A program made the position numbers and the translations under genes. DNA of 64,000 nucleotides, taken from Calvatia gigantea. Taxonomy: Eukaryota; Basidiomycota; Agaricomycetes; Agaricales; Lycoperdaceae. Shown one piece after another: positions 39,791-51,140 of the stretch (position 1 is the stretch's first letter; each line of letters opens with the position of its first letter). A model generated the notes under the pieces. It saw only the letters and a program-made list of their open reading frames with translations. It had not been told where the DNA came from and made no database searches. The stretch spans positions 2,960,974-3,024,973 of the forward strand of contig JACAAK010000005.1 in assembly GCA_025093985.1 (NCBI GenBank). Direction: 5' to 3'.

Positions 39791-40431
39791 TCAGCAGGTG
39801 GGCGGGTGTGCAGCAACACTCGACGCAGTCTGGAATAGCTTGACTTCCGCAGCCCTCCTCCTCACTAACCCAGGAAGAACCTTCCCACCTGCAAGTTTCC
39901 ACTGCGGTAACTCCTCCGCCGCGACCTTGTTCGGATCCTGTCCAGCATTCAACTTCTTCACCAGATCCGATGTCTTGACGTTCCCACAGCCCTCGTTAAA
40001 CGCCCACGACGTGAGCGCTCCGAACTGGTTATCGTTCAATTTGACCTTGTCATTTATGTCGTCGGAGAGGCATTTGGTGAATGTCTTGAGATCGCTCTGG
40101 AGGAGCGTGGTTGCGTCGGCTTGACTGAGCGGGAACTTGAACTTGACTTCTGCGCAGTTCTTTTGCTGGCAGAGGTGTCCGTACCCAACCGTCGGTTTGC
40201 CAATTGGGTCGGGCTTGGGCCTGTCAACGAAGCCCTCGAACTGTTTGATGAGGTTGAGCGTTGCAGCATTGACGGGAGGTGGTTCACAGGCACGCCTGAC
40301 GCGACTTAAGTCTAAATGGAATGGGGTCAGATGGTCCATCCCACACCTCGAAATACTCCAACGTGCTCACCTGCGGCTTGGATAGTAACAAATGTCGAGA
40401 CCGCAATGAGGAAGGTCAAAAAAGTTCGCAT
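39791..40431 (-). CDS. Secreted GH24 (phage-type) lysozyme, copy 3
   Basis: Minus strand, ATG at 40431, signal peptide MRTFLTFLIAVSTFVTIQA, an intron of about 70 bp (about 40300-40370), then the catalytic exon to TGA at 39791. Key parts: IKQFEGF (catalytic Glu), PDPIGKPTVGYGHLC (Asp/Thr region), CLSDDINDKVKLNDNQFGAL, SWAFNEGCGNVK, LPGLVRRRAAEVKLF, ending HPPTC. There are six cysteines in the mature protein, as in copy 1. This is the intact partner of the broken copy at 28027, inverted and 11 kb away, and both share promoter sequence. Same proposed function: hydrolysis of bacterial peptidoglycan outside the cell. Confidence 0.87.
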
Positions 40432-40508
40432 ATCTGTTATGTCTGCTAAGTTGCTCGGAGATCGATAGAATGGTTTACTGTTGGGTAGGTTGGGTGGACT
40501 CGAGGGGT

Positions 40509-40516
40509 CTTATATA
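40509..40516 (-). promoter_or_regulatory. TATA box of lysozyme copy 3
   Basis: TATATAAG on the minus strand, about 80 bp before the ATG at 40431, followed upstream by the block shared with copy 2 (40528-40546). Confidence 0.6.
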
Positions 40517-40900
40517 CGGTAGAGGGTGGATGATATCTATCTCTCTACTTTTAGTATTATTGGGATTTATTCTGTTTCTAACTCAGAAGACCAGCCGCTC
40601 AATGCCAAGGTGGAGTGTATCACTGACACTTGTCCCCTTAGTCCAATGCTGATTCCTCTTAGGTAGCTTCTGCTGACACTGCTCGCGAGGGATATACTAG
40701 ATACCTATCACAGGCTGCATGCTTAGGTCCGTTTTTCCAACGCTGCTCACGATTATTTGCCAGAACACCCTGGGCGTAACTGAACACTCACTCCTCCAAT
40801 GATTTAGAGACCCGGCACTCGTTTTCTCTGGAACAATGAGCCCAAAGGATGGGGAACTACCTCAGACAATTTTAGTGTGGAGCTGATTTAACATCTTAAG

Positions 40901-42610
40901 CTAGTGAGTTGCTATGTTTCAAACGTTTTGAAAGCACTGACAACCGAGCACTAGGCTATGTAGCTCCATGACCATGACAGAAGTCAGCGGATACCTGTCC
41001 GTGGTTGTTGCAAAAGGGTTTATCCCAGCTCAAGGAGCCCTAAACTTCGAACGTGTCGGGGGTTTCGATAACGCATCGCAAGTACTTGAGCATCCAAGTA
41101 TGTCCGTTGAGGTATCCACACCCCGGGGCGGTTGGAATGCGTGAGTCAAAGGTTCTTCTGGGAACCCGTTCCAACTTCACGAATGCGGGGGGTGCAGATT
41201 GGCTGCCCACAAAACAGCATCCGATCCACCCCCCATACCAATTGGTGAAACCCTGGCGCCCAGAACCATTCTGCCACCGATCCTCGCCACGTACCCCATT
41301 TGACTTCATACGTGGACTATTCTTCATGTTCTCGCCTTACTTATCCGTATTGTACCAATGTCAGGACTTTCTCACTATGCTGAAAGAAAGTCAGTACACC
41401 TGCCGAAAAATACGTCACCAATTTCCCACTCCCATGCCCCCATGCCCCATTTCTTCACCGGCACAAAATCCCCCTTCTGTATCGTATACAGTTCTATTTC
41501 TATTCATTCGTTCTTGTTCGAGAAAATTGAGTCGTATTTTAACCGGCACTCACAACTCGAACACTGTTGGCGGTTCACAAAAACCACTTCAGGTCCGGGG
41601 TCAATGAGAACCATGTTTCTATGTACTCGACACCGAATGTATACTCCGTCTCTGTGCCCTTCGCAGTCGCTCCCTAATCGTGATCTCTGCGCCTCAACTG
41701 TTTGACGACGTGCCTATCAATATCACCACTCTCACTCCCTTCCCCAATTGAAAATATATCACAGCATTAACGCCCTAAGAAGTGAAGGAGGGTCTCAAAT
41801 CTCTCATTGAAGCGAATCCCTTGCCATACAGGTGAAGAAAATAGTGGCTGGAGCGGCGCAGAGGTGAAACTCAGAGCCCAACGTACGAAGGACGACTGTA
41901 TGATTAAGTTTTTTGTGTCTCTGCAGGTAACTCTGGGCTCTTCGATACTAGAGGCAGATTCAGTAGGTGACCAAAAGTGCTAGTGAAGTACAATCAAAGG
42001 CTGCAAGTCACCTGCACCATGAAAACTACGTAACGAATGGCATTCCTTCAACCCTTCTGCTTGTGTTGGGGCACTTCCACTGTCTTCCAGGCCCCAGGAT
42101 AGGGGAATCGCGGCACGTGCCCTTTTAGGAAGCGATTGGGTTATTGCACGACCCGGCGAAGTATTCCTCACTTACATAAAGGAGCGAGACAGGACTTGTT
42201 CAGATAATGCGATATCCCCGACAGCGGAGAGGCTTCCAGAATCGCTTTCGATTAGATGTGGGGAACACTTCCCCCTCCTGGCGTGTCCGATAGGGATGAC
42301 CTCATCTGCGAAGGTATTATAACCTTGTGAGTGAACTTTACCGCCGCAGTGACGCGCAAGAACTACTTACTATTTCATTCGAAGTACCCTCTTTATTCTC
42401 AACTCCCAGGCCGCGTCTAATACTTTGGTAAGAATATTGGCCTCAAAAAGCACGAGCTCCGCGGCTCCTGGGGCAACTGGGCCCGCGAATCAATACAGGG
42501 TCTCCATGGTCTGAACCAGGGTGTTCGGTCTTACTCCATCTCCGTGACTGCTGATATAAATTATGGTGTATAGCCACCATCTCGCTATGCACTGAAGGGA
42601 CAAGCCCTGG
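40901..42610. other. Intergenic stretch
   Basis: No supported feature. A 184-codon open frame at 41053-41607 (plus) shows no recognisable domain, codon pattern or exon partners, and I do not call it a gene. Confidence 0.4.
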
Positions 42611-43295
42611 TAGTGTTGCGGGAAATAGGTCTCAGACTTATTTCGCAGGTGAGAATCACACCTGGCTTCCAGAGGGGCTATTTCGCAGGGGTGAATCACG
42701 GCTAATTTGCACATTGCCCTCCTGGGGAAATTAGCTGTGACTCACCATCCAAAATAGCAAATTCACACCTGATTCGCGGTGGAACTCAGACTTTATCCAC
42801 ACCGTCCGCACCCCCTTGATGTCTACCATATCCTTCGACTACCACATTGTCCATCAATTCATCATGGACAGCAAAATTCCCCACGTTAGCATCCTGAGGA
42901 ACCTGGGTGGATCTCTGGCCAAAATACGGGCTGAGGTGTTCCAAGTCAACCCTAATATTCTCTGGTAGAGTCTTAAGAACTTACGGTTGTAAGGAAAACT
43001 TATTGTCGAACGATATCTTAGTAGCATACATATTTCGAATAGTGCTTTGGCCAATGGGAGTACTCACGGAATAGCGAGGAACGGTGGTATATGATTTATA
43101 ACACTAACTTCCTACCTCCTGTGGGTCGTTGTGCATATCTTAGAAGAGAGTATTCCCTTAGGATGCGGCAGTATCAACCGGGCTAATTTGCTCAAATTCG
43201 CATCATGGTTTCAGGGGGTCGGCTGATTAGCAGGTGATTCACCATGCAAATTAGCCAATGTAAATTAGGGGGGGGGGCTATTTCCCGCAACACTA
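42611..43295. mobile_element. Non-autonomous DNA transposon with 18-bp perfect terminal inverted repeats
   Basis: The ends are TAGTGTTGCGGGAAATAG (42611-42628) and its exact reverse complement (43278-43295). If the outer TA is read as a target duplication, the element is GTGTTGCGGG...CCCGCAACAC with a TA site, as for Tc1/mariner-like insertions. Inside, motifs such as 'gctaattt', 'gattcacc' and 'tatttcgcag' recur in both directions near each end, a usual sign of subterminal repeats. There is no transposase reading frame; the longest frame inside (42854-43054, minus) has no known motif. It contains a G-run at 43268-43277. Confidence 0.65.
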
Positions 43296-46200
43296 AGGAC
43301 TGCCTTGGTCATAATAATGCACATGCGTGTGGGTTAGCGACCCGGATCCTAAGCATCTCCTATTGGGGGTTTCCCAGAGCCAAGGTCCTGAACAAAGCCC
43401 TTTAAAGTAGTGATGGCGGCATAGCAAAAGTTTACTGGAGTTCTGTTAGGATACAATCGGGCCCGCAGGAGCGCAGACTCCCAGACTTGGACTTAAGCTT
43501 CACTCGTCATTCCGCATACACCCCTAAAGGCGCACTATATTGCCAACTCTGATCCCACTCGACCCACGGGCACCGAATACGAAATCCCCTTACCACAAAT
43601 GAAGGGTCGTCCGAAAACCCCTCGTCTCACGGCCTGGATAGCCGACGTATTGATGCATGTGAAGCTCTGTTTAGGCGAAGTTTTGTTTAGAGACGACAAC
43701 TGACGGGTGCAGTCCCATTTTCTTGGCAGCAGGGCTGTGGGAAGTTGCGCAAACGGGGGCTCATTTGTCACAATTTACACGAGGAGAGGCTGCTCCATCG
43801 CGTCATACCAATGCGAAAAAACAGGGTATGATAATTCTCATTTATTGTAACCCGCTGAGATAAATGAGGTCTGGGCGTTATGGTCGGTTCTCTTGCGTCT
43901 ATCACCAACCGCAAGGGTGGCTCTAGCGGATATCGATGGTGAGTTTGCAACAAAGAGGCGTGTCACTACGGGGAATGGAGGACAGTTCCATCGGAGGAGT
44001 CTCGACTATCGTCCCCGCGTCGAGCCCAACGCTCCGTGAACAACAATACAAATACATTCCTCTTGTTTTCGACTGTCAGCCGTACAGCATCGGCCACATG
44101 ACAGGAAGCATTCTATGTAGTCGCTCGGTGTTTATACAAACCCAGAGAGCCATTCCACCTCGTTGCAGGAGATTGGAGCAATGCTGTATGGGAACATTCT
44201 TCATGCGTACTGGCCTTCCGTCTTTAACGTGTTATTTTCAAGTTCGAGCTTCTATTTGTGAAGGTTTCCGGAAAATATTCTTTGCTGAAGATGTTGGATT
44301 TCTAATTCCCGGAGGCACCAGTATGATAATGTCATTACGGGCTCACTAGGCAAGGATCCGAGATGACACCGCAGAGCCAGCCAGGGGAGCAAATCCAGAC
44401 AATCGGTATTCTACACAAGCCGAGACCGTCGAATAATATACGATCCACATATTTTACGGGTGAGATAGGCAGTCGTGTGTTAACTCGGCGTGGTGGTGAA
44501 AGGATATCCATCAGTATGAGGGAGCCGCCGTAATAAGTTTTCTGCGGACTGTCTCAGGCCTCGTGGTACTAATCTCATGACTGTATTCCTGGAAATTAGC
44601 GAGAACTATCAATCCCTTCATTGCATCTCCAAGGCTTCCATCATAAAATTGATCAGAATCATGGGGTCACGAGAATTCTCGCTGTTGTGACTCGAGACGA
44701 TAAGGTGTGCGGAAAGAAATCAAATGAACGGACAATTCTACCGCCCGTGCTTCATTTCAGGCCTACGAGTCACACAGCACCCCCATGGTTAGGGTGATTA
44801 GACATGCTGTATGCGCCGCCTCTCGGTTCACGAGAGTGTATCAAGTCAATCAGGTTCTCTCTAGATTTGATTTTGTGTAGATAACATTCATCTCGCCAGA
44901 AAGCCGTTACTCTCCGTGACATACCATCGAGCACTTACCTCATGTGTTTCCATTCCACGCCACCGCCAATCCTACTCATTACCCGATAATATGGCTCTGA
45001 TAGTTGGGGGTGGTAACAGAACATTCCATTGAACATGTGGTGCAACATTTCCGTTTTCGTTCCAGAGGTTCCCGTAATGAATGTATGGTGTGCGTGCATC
45101 TTCAATACCTCATGTCGAAATCGGCCCTGCCGGCGTTTGTTATATCTTATGTATGTATGTGTGTTTAACATGACCTAACTCGACACTGTTCGGCTTCTCA
45201 TGATAGGAGGTCGAGGGGACGCCAACCCTGGAATGCGAGGCAACGGGTCACCAGTTTCGGACTGACTAACGCAGAATCGAATCCGAGGGGGAAGTCGCAG
45301 GTTTCAACAAGGTAGCGCGATGGATCGCAAACTTGTCACAAGCATCGAATGGAATTGCGATCTGCTTCCATTCGATAGGTTACCTGACATGGTTTTGCAA
45401 AAGACTTTCTTGACTTTAGAGGGTTTTGTCCGTAGGGGTATATACAGATAAATTGCGAATTGCCGATTCCGAAGTGACAATACAGGCTTTGGGGGCCGGG
45501 TTAGTACTGCGTTTGCATACGACCTTGGAAGATCCGACAGTAGCTTACTATGGTCTGGGCCATTGATGCTGTGGCAATTCTTTGGAGAGAAGGCGGGAAG
45601 TATATTCTTGAATTCGAATCGTGACGGATAATACAAATCATGACAACAGAACGGGTAAAGACATACCCGTTTTGGAGGGCAAGAACATTCCACGCCACGT
45701 GCACATTGTAGCATTTGTACGTGTACAGGTTGCGTGATACATTTTCTTGAGAAGCCCTTTCATTTAACTCGAAACAGCGCCGCCTGAATCATCTTTAAAA
45801 TTCGTAGAATTTGATTTGTGTCACGCGTGCTACCTCATGGTACCGAACAAGCGGCCCTCGACTTTGTCGAAAAGAATGCCTTGTATTTGTTTATTACATG
45901 ACGCCTTAAGACTTCCGGCTTCTGACTCCTAAATGTAGTGTGGGCTTGCCGTGAGTGAACATAGACCTTCTCTTCGCGTTTTGATAACCAAAGCAGAAAT
46001 AGAAAGCGAATTTCCTAGAAAATGGGACGTAAGCCCGTCTCTCTGGCGACACAGCTGGGTGGGCTAGTGCCGGGAAGAATGGAACGATGACCAGCACTAA
46101 ATAAGGCTATTTGCTGCGCAATTTCGAGGTGGCACTTCCTACATACTAGCATCTTTTCTTCTGGAGCGCCGCTGCACCGGAAAGGACAAGATTTTACAAG

Positions 46201-46657
46201 AGGGGGAAGGGATCATAGCAACGCAATGCGTATGGAGGCCTTTCAAATCCTCCGCAGTTCATGCCCCATACCATAACAGTTTCCGTTGATAACGGGAGAT
46301 GCCTATTTCCCTTCATATTCGTGTTGTGGTCGGCCGCGGCGATCGTACACCGAGATGAAGGAAAAATCGGATATGTATAACAGACATGGCGACAAACATT
46401 ATGTGCGACTAATATCCACGGAACATTGAACAATTTAAGCTTCAAATTTCAGTTTCAGAAAGGCAGGCAGATAGGGATAGCAAAAGGCTCCGAGGAGGTA
46501 AGTAAACACACAGCGAGATAGGTAGTTATATCTTTAATAGGTATTATTAAAACTAACAAGCGGAACAATCAGAGAAAAAGACGGAAAACACATAATCAAG
46601 AAAGGCAAGGATTAATTTATTACCGCCTATGGAAACAGAAAATTTCATTTCACTGGG
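43296..46657. other. Gene-poor stretch
   Basis: More than 3 kb with no supportable gene. Open frames of 130-140 codons (43936-44349 plus; 45304-45714 minus) lack any domain or splice support. No repeats or RNA genes were recognised. The last 150 bp before 46658 are probably the 3' UTR of the minus-strand regulator gene. Confidence 0.4.
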
Positions 46658-49600
46658 TCACCGCGACTGGAAGTTAATGCCCTCCAATAATCCGGAATCA
46701 GCCATAAACGAGCTCCAGCGTTCGTCCAACCTCGAGTCGCGAGATGCCAAGCCAAGGTCGGCGAGTTCGGCCGTTCCCCCATAATCTGTCGGTGGTTGCG
46801 GATGTGGCAGTGGTGGATACTGTGCATACGGGCTTAGGGAATATGGAGCTGGAGCCGCGGCCGCAGCCGCTGCAGTGGCTGTGGAAGTCTGAGGTGGGGG
46901 GTTGTAGGCTATTTGTGAATACGAGTGTGAATGGTAGGAAGTGTGAGCTGGAATGAGCGGAGGTGGTAGTGATGTTCTGCGATGCGTATGTGTTGTTGGT
47001 GTATAGTATGAGGGATGAAGATCAATAGCAGTTCCGTCCATCCTGTCTGGTGGTATCCTGTGTCCATAGTGTCCGTATCGATGCGCTGGTGTGTGTAGCT
47101 GCGTCGGTATTTGTAATTGTGGAACCTGAGGAAGCGTAGATGGATGAAGCGTGATCGGGTCGTTGGTCCAGTGGCTATATCCTTGTAAAGGGGCAGATGA
47201 AGACAAAGACGAGGACACCTCTGGTGCCTGATGTTGCATTGTTCGTTCAGAAGAGACATAATCATAGTCGTATTGTGCCGAATCCTGGGGGTGTTGCCAG
47301 CCGTACTCCGTCGACTGGCGCTGTACTTGTGATTGAGCTTGAGAGGGTGGTGGCGGTGGATATTGAACCGCAGTCTCGGAAGGAATAGGTCTTGACTTAT
47401 CTACCTGATCGTTCCCGTTACCGGACCCGTGTTCGTTCGCAGCCTTCTTCGCAGACACAAATCTCGTATGACCCGCAAATATGGCCAGTTCGTCTTGATC
47501 CTCTCCCGGTGCCTGGAGCTTCCAATCATCACCTACGGAAGATGCTTTGACATTGGCGAGTGCGTAGCGTGCCTTTTCAGCAAGTTTGGTGAGGATCGGA
47601 AGCGATTTTAAGGCACGGATGCTGTATTTGGACGCCTTCGTGAAGAGGACCAAAGCTTGCTCAAGTTCGGCCATGGCAGACTGTGCGAGCGGTGAACGCG
47701 GACCACGGGTAACAACGGTCCCAAAGATCACCTGAACGATGACTTAGTTTGTGATCTTGAAAAGACTAGTCTAGACTTGCACTCACAGCTGCTGTGAACG
47801 CAAACGTCCACATGGTCCAGAACCGGGAGCAAGAATTTGGAAAGAGATCGAATTGCTGGTTGACGGATCGGAGAATAGTTGACGCAGCACGGTAAGCAGC
47901 GGTGAAGGAGGGGCCATAGGCTACTCTTGAGGGGGTTAAGTGGCTGGTCAATGATGGCCTGCGCAAAGAAGCTGCGGTGAATATACATAAGAACTAAGAT
48001 GAGATGATGGTAATAAGTCTAGGGGGTGGTAACGCGGAGCAAGTAAAGGAAAGTACCGGTTTCTTTGATATGCTCAAGTACGCATCTCTGGAAAGAAGCA
48101 CCGAGGTCGTTTTTGGGAGCGTTAGACAAACCCTCGGGAAGGGGGTAGTCGCGGACTTTGCAGTCGAGATCCATGATAGTCTGGTAGCTTGGTGCTTCTG
48201 CTGTGAGAGTGCGGGCGGTAACATCCGCAACGCATTCGGCGGCGAAGCGACATTGCCAGACTTCGACTGGGGAACAAAGGATAAGTGAACCCTTTTTTTA
48301 TGTGGAAGGCTCTGCAAGCACGTACAAGCGGAACCGAATCCACTGATCTCTTTGTCATATTGAGGGAAGCTGCAGTCGATGTAAGCGAGTGAGAACGAAG
48401 GTGGACGCCCGGTGTTGAGACTCTACGAGAATGCACACGTTATCGGAGGGTAGAACTAGTCGGTAGGCAGTAACGCACCTGCCAGACATCGGCGACGAAA
48501 AGGATCCCAAAAGATTATACGACGGCGCTGGACCATCTTTGGGGATAGGCCCCACCTGGCGCTATCTCTATCTACTCCCACGATTAAGCGGGAGTCCAGG
48601 GGTTGAGAAAGACAGTCCACTCACGAAGACCAATCTATCGGGTCAGGTCTTGTGAGTGATGGGCTTGGGGAAAATAAGTGACAGGGACGCACAGTTTGAG
48701 ACAGATGGGAAGCGAGAGTGATAAGTGACCAAGGTAATCTCCATGCTGGTGTCGTTTTTAAGGTCACTACCGCTCATGGCGTTATAGATACTCATAAGGT
48801 GCAGGGTCTGTATCGTGACTACGGATGGTTTTTCGAGAATGGGCTGGAGAGCGAGCGCTGCTCGGGAAAGTTGGTGGAAATGTTCGGCTTCCGCGTTTGA
48901 TGGTTCAGCTTGTACAAGGGCGCCCATAGCGAATATCATGAAAACGAGGGCGAGATCATGTGGACTACTATAGTCTTCGCCAGGAACGGGTGGTTGCTTA
49001 TTGTATAACACGGGGAGAGTGTCCTCTGTGAGCTGAGAGCGGACGACGCCATGAAATATCCATGATACCTGTTCGTAGTAGGTGTCGACAAGAGCGATGG
49101 CGCGGTTCCAGGGGGGCAGGTGGGACTTGATCAGTTCATGGACGTCAGGTGGTGGGCCGATGGGAGTAAAAGGGAAGGATTGGGAAAAAAGGGCGAGTTC
49201 TGAGAGACTGTGAGAGCCGCTAGTTGCAGGATCTGTATGTGGATTGGTCGCGTCTGGATGAGACTGTGGGAGAAAATGAGCATACAGAGCGAAAGCGCAG
49301 CAGCGATGGGTGGACTCACCAGGAGGAGAGACTGAACAGGACGACGGGGTGAGAGGATGTTGATGGAAAGAGTTATAAAAGAGGACGTACCTCTGAACCG
49401 CCCGTTGGACCAAAGAAGCGTGATATGCCATGGTCAGAGATGGACAAGGTACCAAAGGCGTCTATGACCTCTGCGGGGTGGGAAGACTGGTGGATGGGTG
49501 GGGGATCATCGTCATCGGGCTCGGCGGTGAGGTCATCAGCGAGGAGAGGATGAGGGTCTGGCGAGAGCTTTGCAAGAGCACCTTCAAGTTGGCGAACACG

Positions 49601-50023
49601 GCTGGTGAGCTTTGCAATGCGGCGATGGAGGTGTTCTGTTCGCTGCGAGGACGAAACGGGTTCCTTGACCAGTTGACAGAGAACCTAAGAAAAAGAGAAT
49701 TAAGAAAAAAAAAAAAAGTCTCAGCCCTAGGTACATTTCCAATTTACCATTTGGACAAAGGGTGGCACACCCCCTGCGTTGGCAGGACTGGCAGGGAATT
49801 TGTTTGTCGCATTTTATTTTGAGCCTGCGACATTCGGCGCAAGAGACCTGGGAACAGTGAGGCTGACTTGTTCATGGGGATGGGGGGGATAGGGGCTTAC
49901 CTCGCCTGGTCACGTCAGCGAGCGTGTTTAACAGAAGACGCGTGGCTCACCTCGGCTGCGCTTGTCCTCAAGCTCTCTAGTCTGTCCTTCCCGTCGAACT
50001 CGTTTTGTCGTCTCTGCTCGCAT
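46658..50023 (-). CDS. Zn2Cys6 fungal-specific transcription factor
   Basis: Start ATG 50023 (MRAETTKRVRREGQTRELED); exon 1 ends at 49951, then a 5-nt exon (49901-49905), then the zinc cluster exon (about 49748-49848): CAECRRLKIKCDKQIPCQSC then GCATLCPN, all six metal-binding cysteines present. A coiled segment follows (HLHRRIAKLTSRVRQLEGAL, about 49560-49630), then the fungal_trans middle homology region across several exons (e.g. DTYYEQVSWIFHGVV near 49050; FAAECVADVTARTL near 48220), and a last exon (47731-46658) with a Gln/Pro/Ser-rich tail and SFMADSGLLEGINF. At least four +1 frame breaks occur (about 49633, 48710, 48495 and 47938) inside otherwise conserved sequence, so it may be a decaying gene or carry assembly errors. 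DNA targets unknown. Confidence 0.7.
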
Positions 50024-50097
50024 TGGCAGAGATAACACTTACCCATCTGTCGTCAATTTGACAACAGCTCACTAAGGAAATATTTTGCCACGTAGCA
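50024..50097. promoter_or_regulatory. Very short divergent promoter between regulator and GLTP gene
   Basis: Only 74 bp separate the ATG of the Zn2Cys6 gene (minus, 50023) from the ATG of the GLTP gene (plus, 50098). Both 5' UTRs and core promoters must overlap here or extend into the neighbouring gene's first exon. No TATA box is visible. Confidence 0.45.
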
Positions 50098-50987
50098 ATG
50101 CTGCCGGTCAAGGTACGAAACCAGACGGCCCTGCAACCCCCCCGGGCATGCGCTCATCTTTCCCAGTCATTTGCAGACATTACGGTGTCGGACACCGGTG
50201 TCGATGTGCAAGAGTTCTTGCAGGCATCTGATGGCCTTGTCCGGATGTTTGGTGAGAATCATCAACCCTTATTCGCCCGCGGAGCTATGGTTGACTCCTA
50301 TCAGAATTACTCGGCCATGGCGTCTTTACCTTTGTTCAGGCTGACATCCGAGGCAACATTTCTGTGAGTATGCTCCATTCTTCTGTACTGCTAAAGTGGA
50401 TTCTTTGGCTCACAAGACCTGAAAAGGGTCTTCGCTCCCGCATCGCTGCCCACAATGACCCCACCCTCGAGGCCGTACTCGCGTCACCAGACGCACATGC
50501 CATTGGCTGCATCGTGCGCTTGATAAGGTAGAGTAGTTGTGCCGTAATGGGAGATCAACACCAAGTACTAACAACAATACTCCTTTCATGTTGCCAGGGG
50601 CTTCCGTTATGTTTGTCACGCCCTTTCGCTCATGCGACAGAACCCAGAGCTTGAGCTCCATGTCTGCTTCAAACGCTCTTACGATGAAATCTTGAAGCAG
50701 CACCATTCTTTTGTTGTGCGTTCCCTTGTCGCAGTAGGTTTTTATATTTTGCTATGGGGATATTTCCAGGACTCTGGTGCATCAAGCTCAAATGCATTCT
50801 CTTCCTTTCTCTCTTTTCTCTCTCTCTCCTTTAGGTCGCGATCCGCGCAGCCCCGAGCCGTAAAGACTTTTACAACCGCATGGCGCAGGGTGGGGATGTA
50901 GATCTGCTGGATCAGGAGATGGCCAGATGGTTGGCAGGGTTGGACGGGATAGTGACACATATGTCCCGCCTGTTACCCTATCACTGA
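50098..50987 (+). CDS. Glycolipid transfer protein (GLTP) domain protein
   Basis: GLTP-fold proteins carry a sphingolipid head group between membranes in the cytosol. Exons join to ADITVSDTGVDVQEFLQAS, then MFELLGHGVFTFVQADIRGN with the family's D-x-x-G-N-I signature (about 50223-50363), then SRIAAHNDPTLEAVL, GFRYVCHALSLMRQNPEL (about 50598-50650) in place of the usual Trp-Leu-Arg helix, a HHSFVVRSLVAV segment with the conserved His, and APSRKDFYNRMAQGG. Length is about 190 residues, normal for the family. In the recognition helix the usual W-x-x-R reads FRYVCHALSLM, so the headgroup platform is altered. A 54-nt in-frame stretch in exon 1 (from GTACGA, about 50113-50166) could be an intron, joining MLPVK to SFADI as in typical members. 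Confidence 0.82.
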
Positions 50988-51140
50988 GTTACGTCCGAAA
51001 CCACAGGATTTCCTCAAATGGGGTAATCGAAGTAACGCTATTTATAGTGCTACGCTTCTCCCGCTTTAATGGGGCGGAGTTTCAAATATATGTTTTCCTC
51101 GCCATAAGCCCAACCGAATTACGAGCTCAGCCCCATCCCC

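Larger units (their letters stand above)
39791..40900 (-). repeat. Right arm of inverted duplication carrying a lysozyme gene
   Basis: Reverse-orientation counterpart of 27540-28660. Homology covers the coding region, the TATA region (40509-40546) and patches up to about 40850 ('tgagcccaaaggatgg' against the left arm's 'ctcctttgggctca'). The MADS and membrane-protein genes lie between the arms. Confidence 0.7.

Noticed and set aside
41053..41607. 184-codon open frame in the 41 kb region
   Set aside because: Composition looks random, no homology to any recognised motif and no neighbouring exons.
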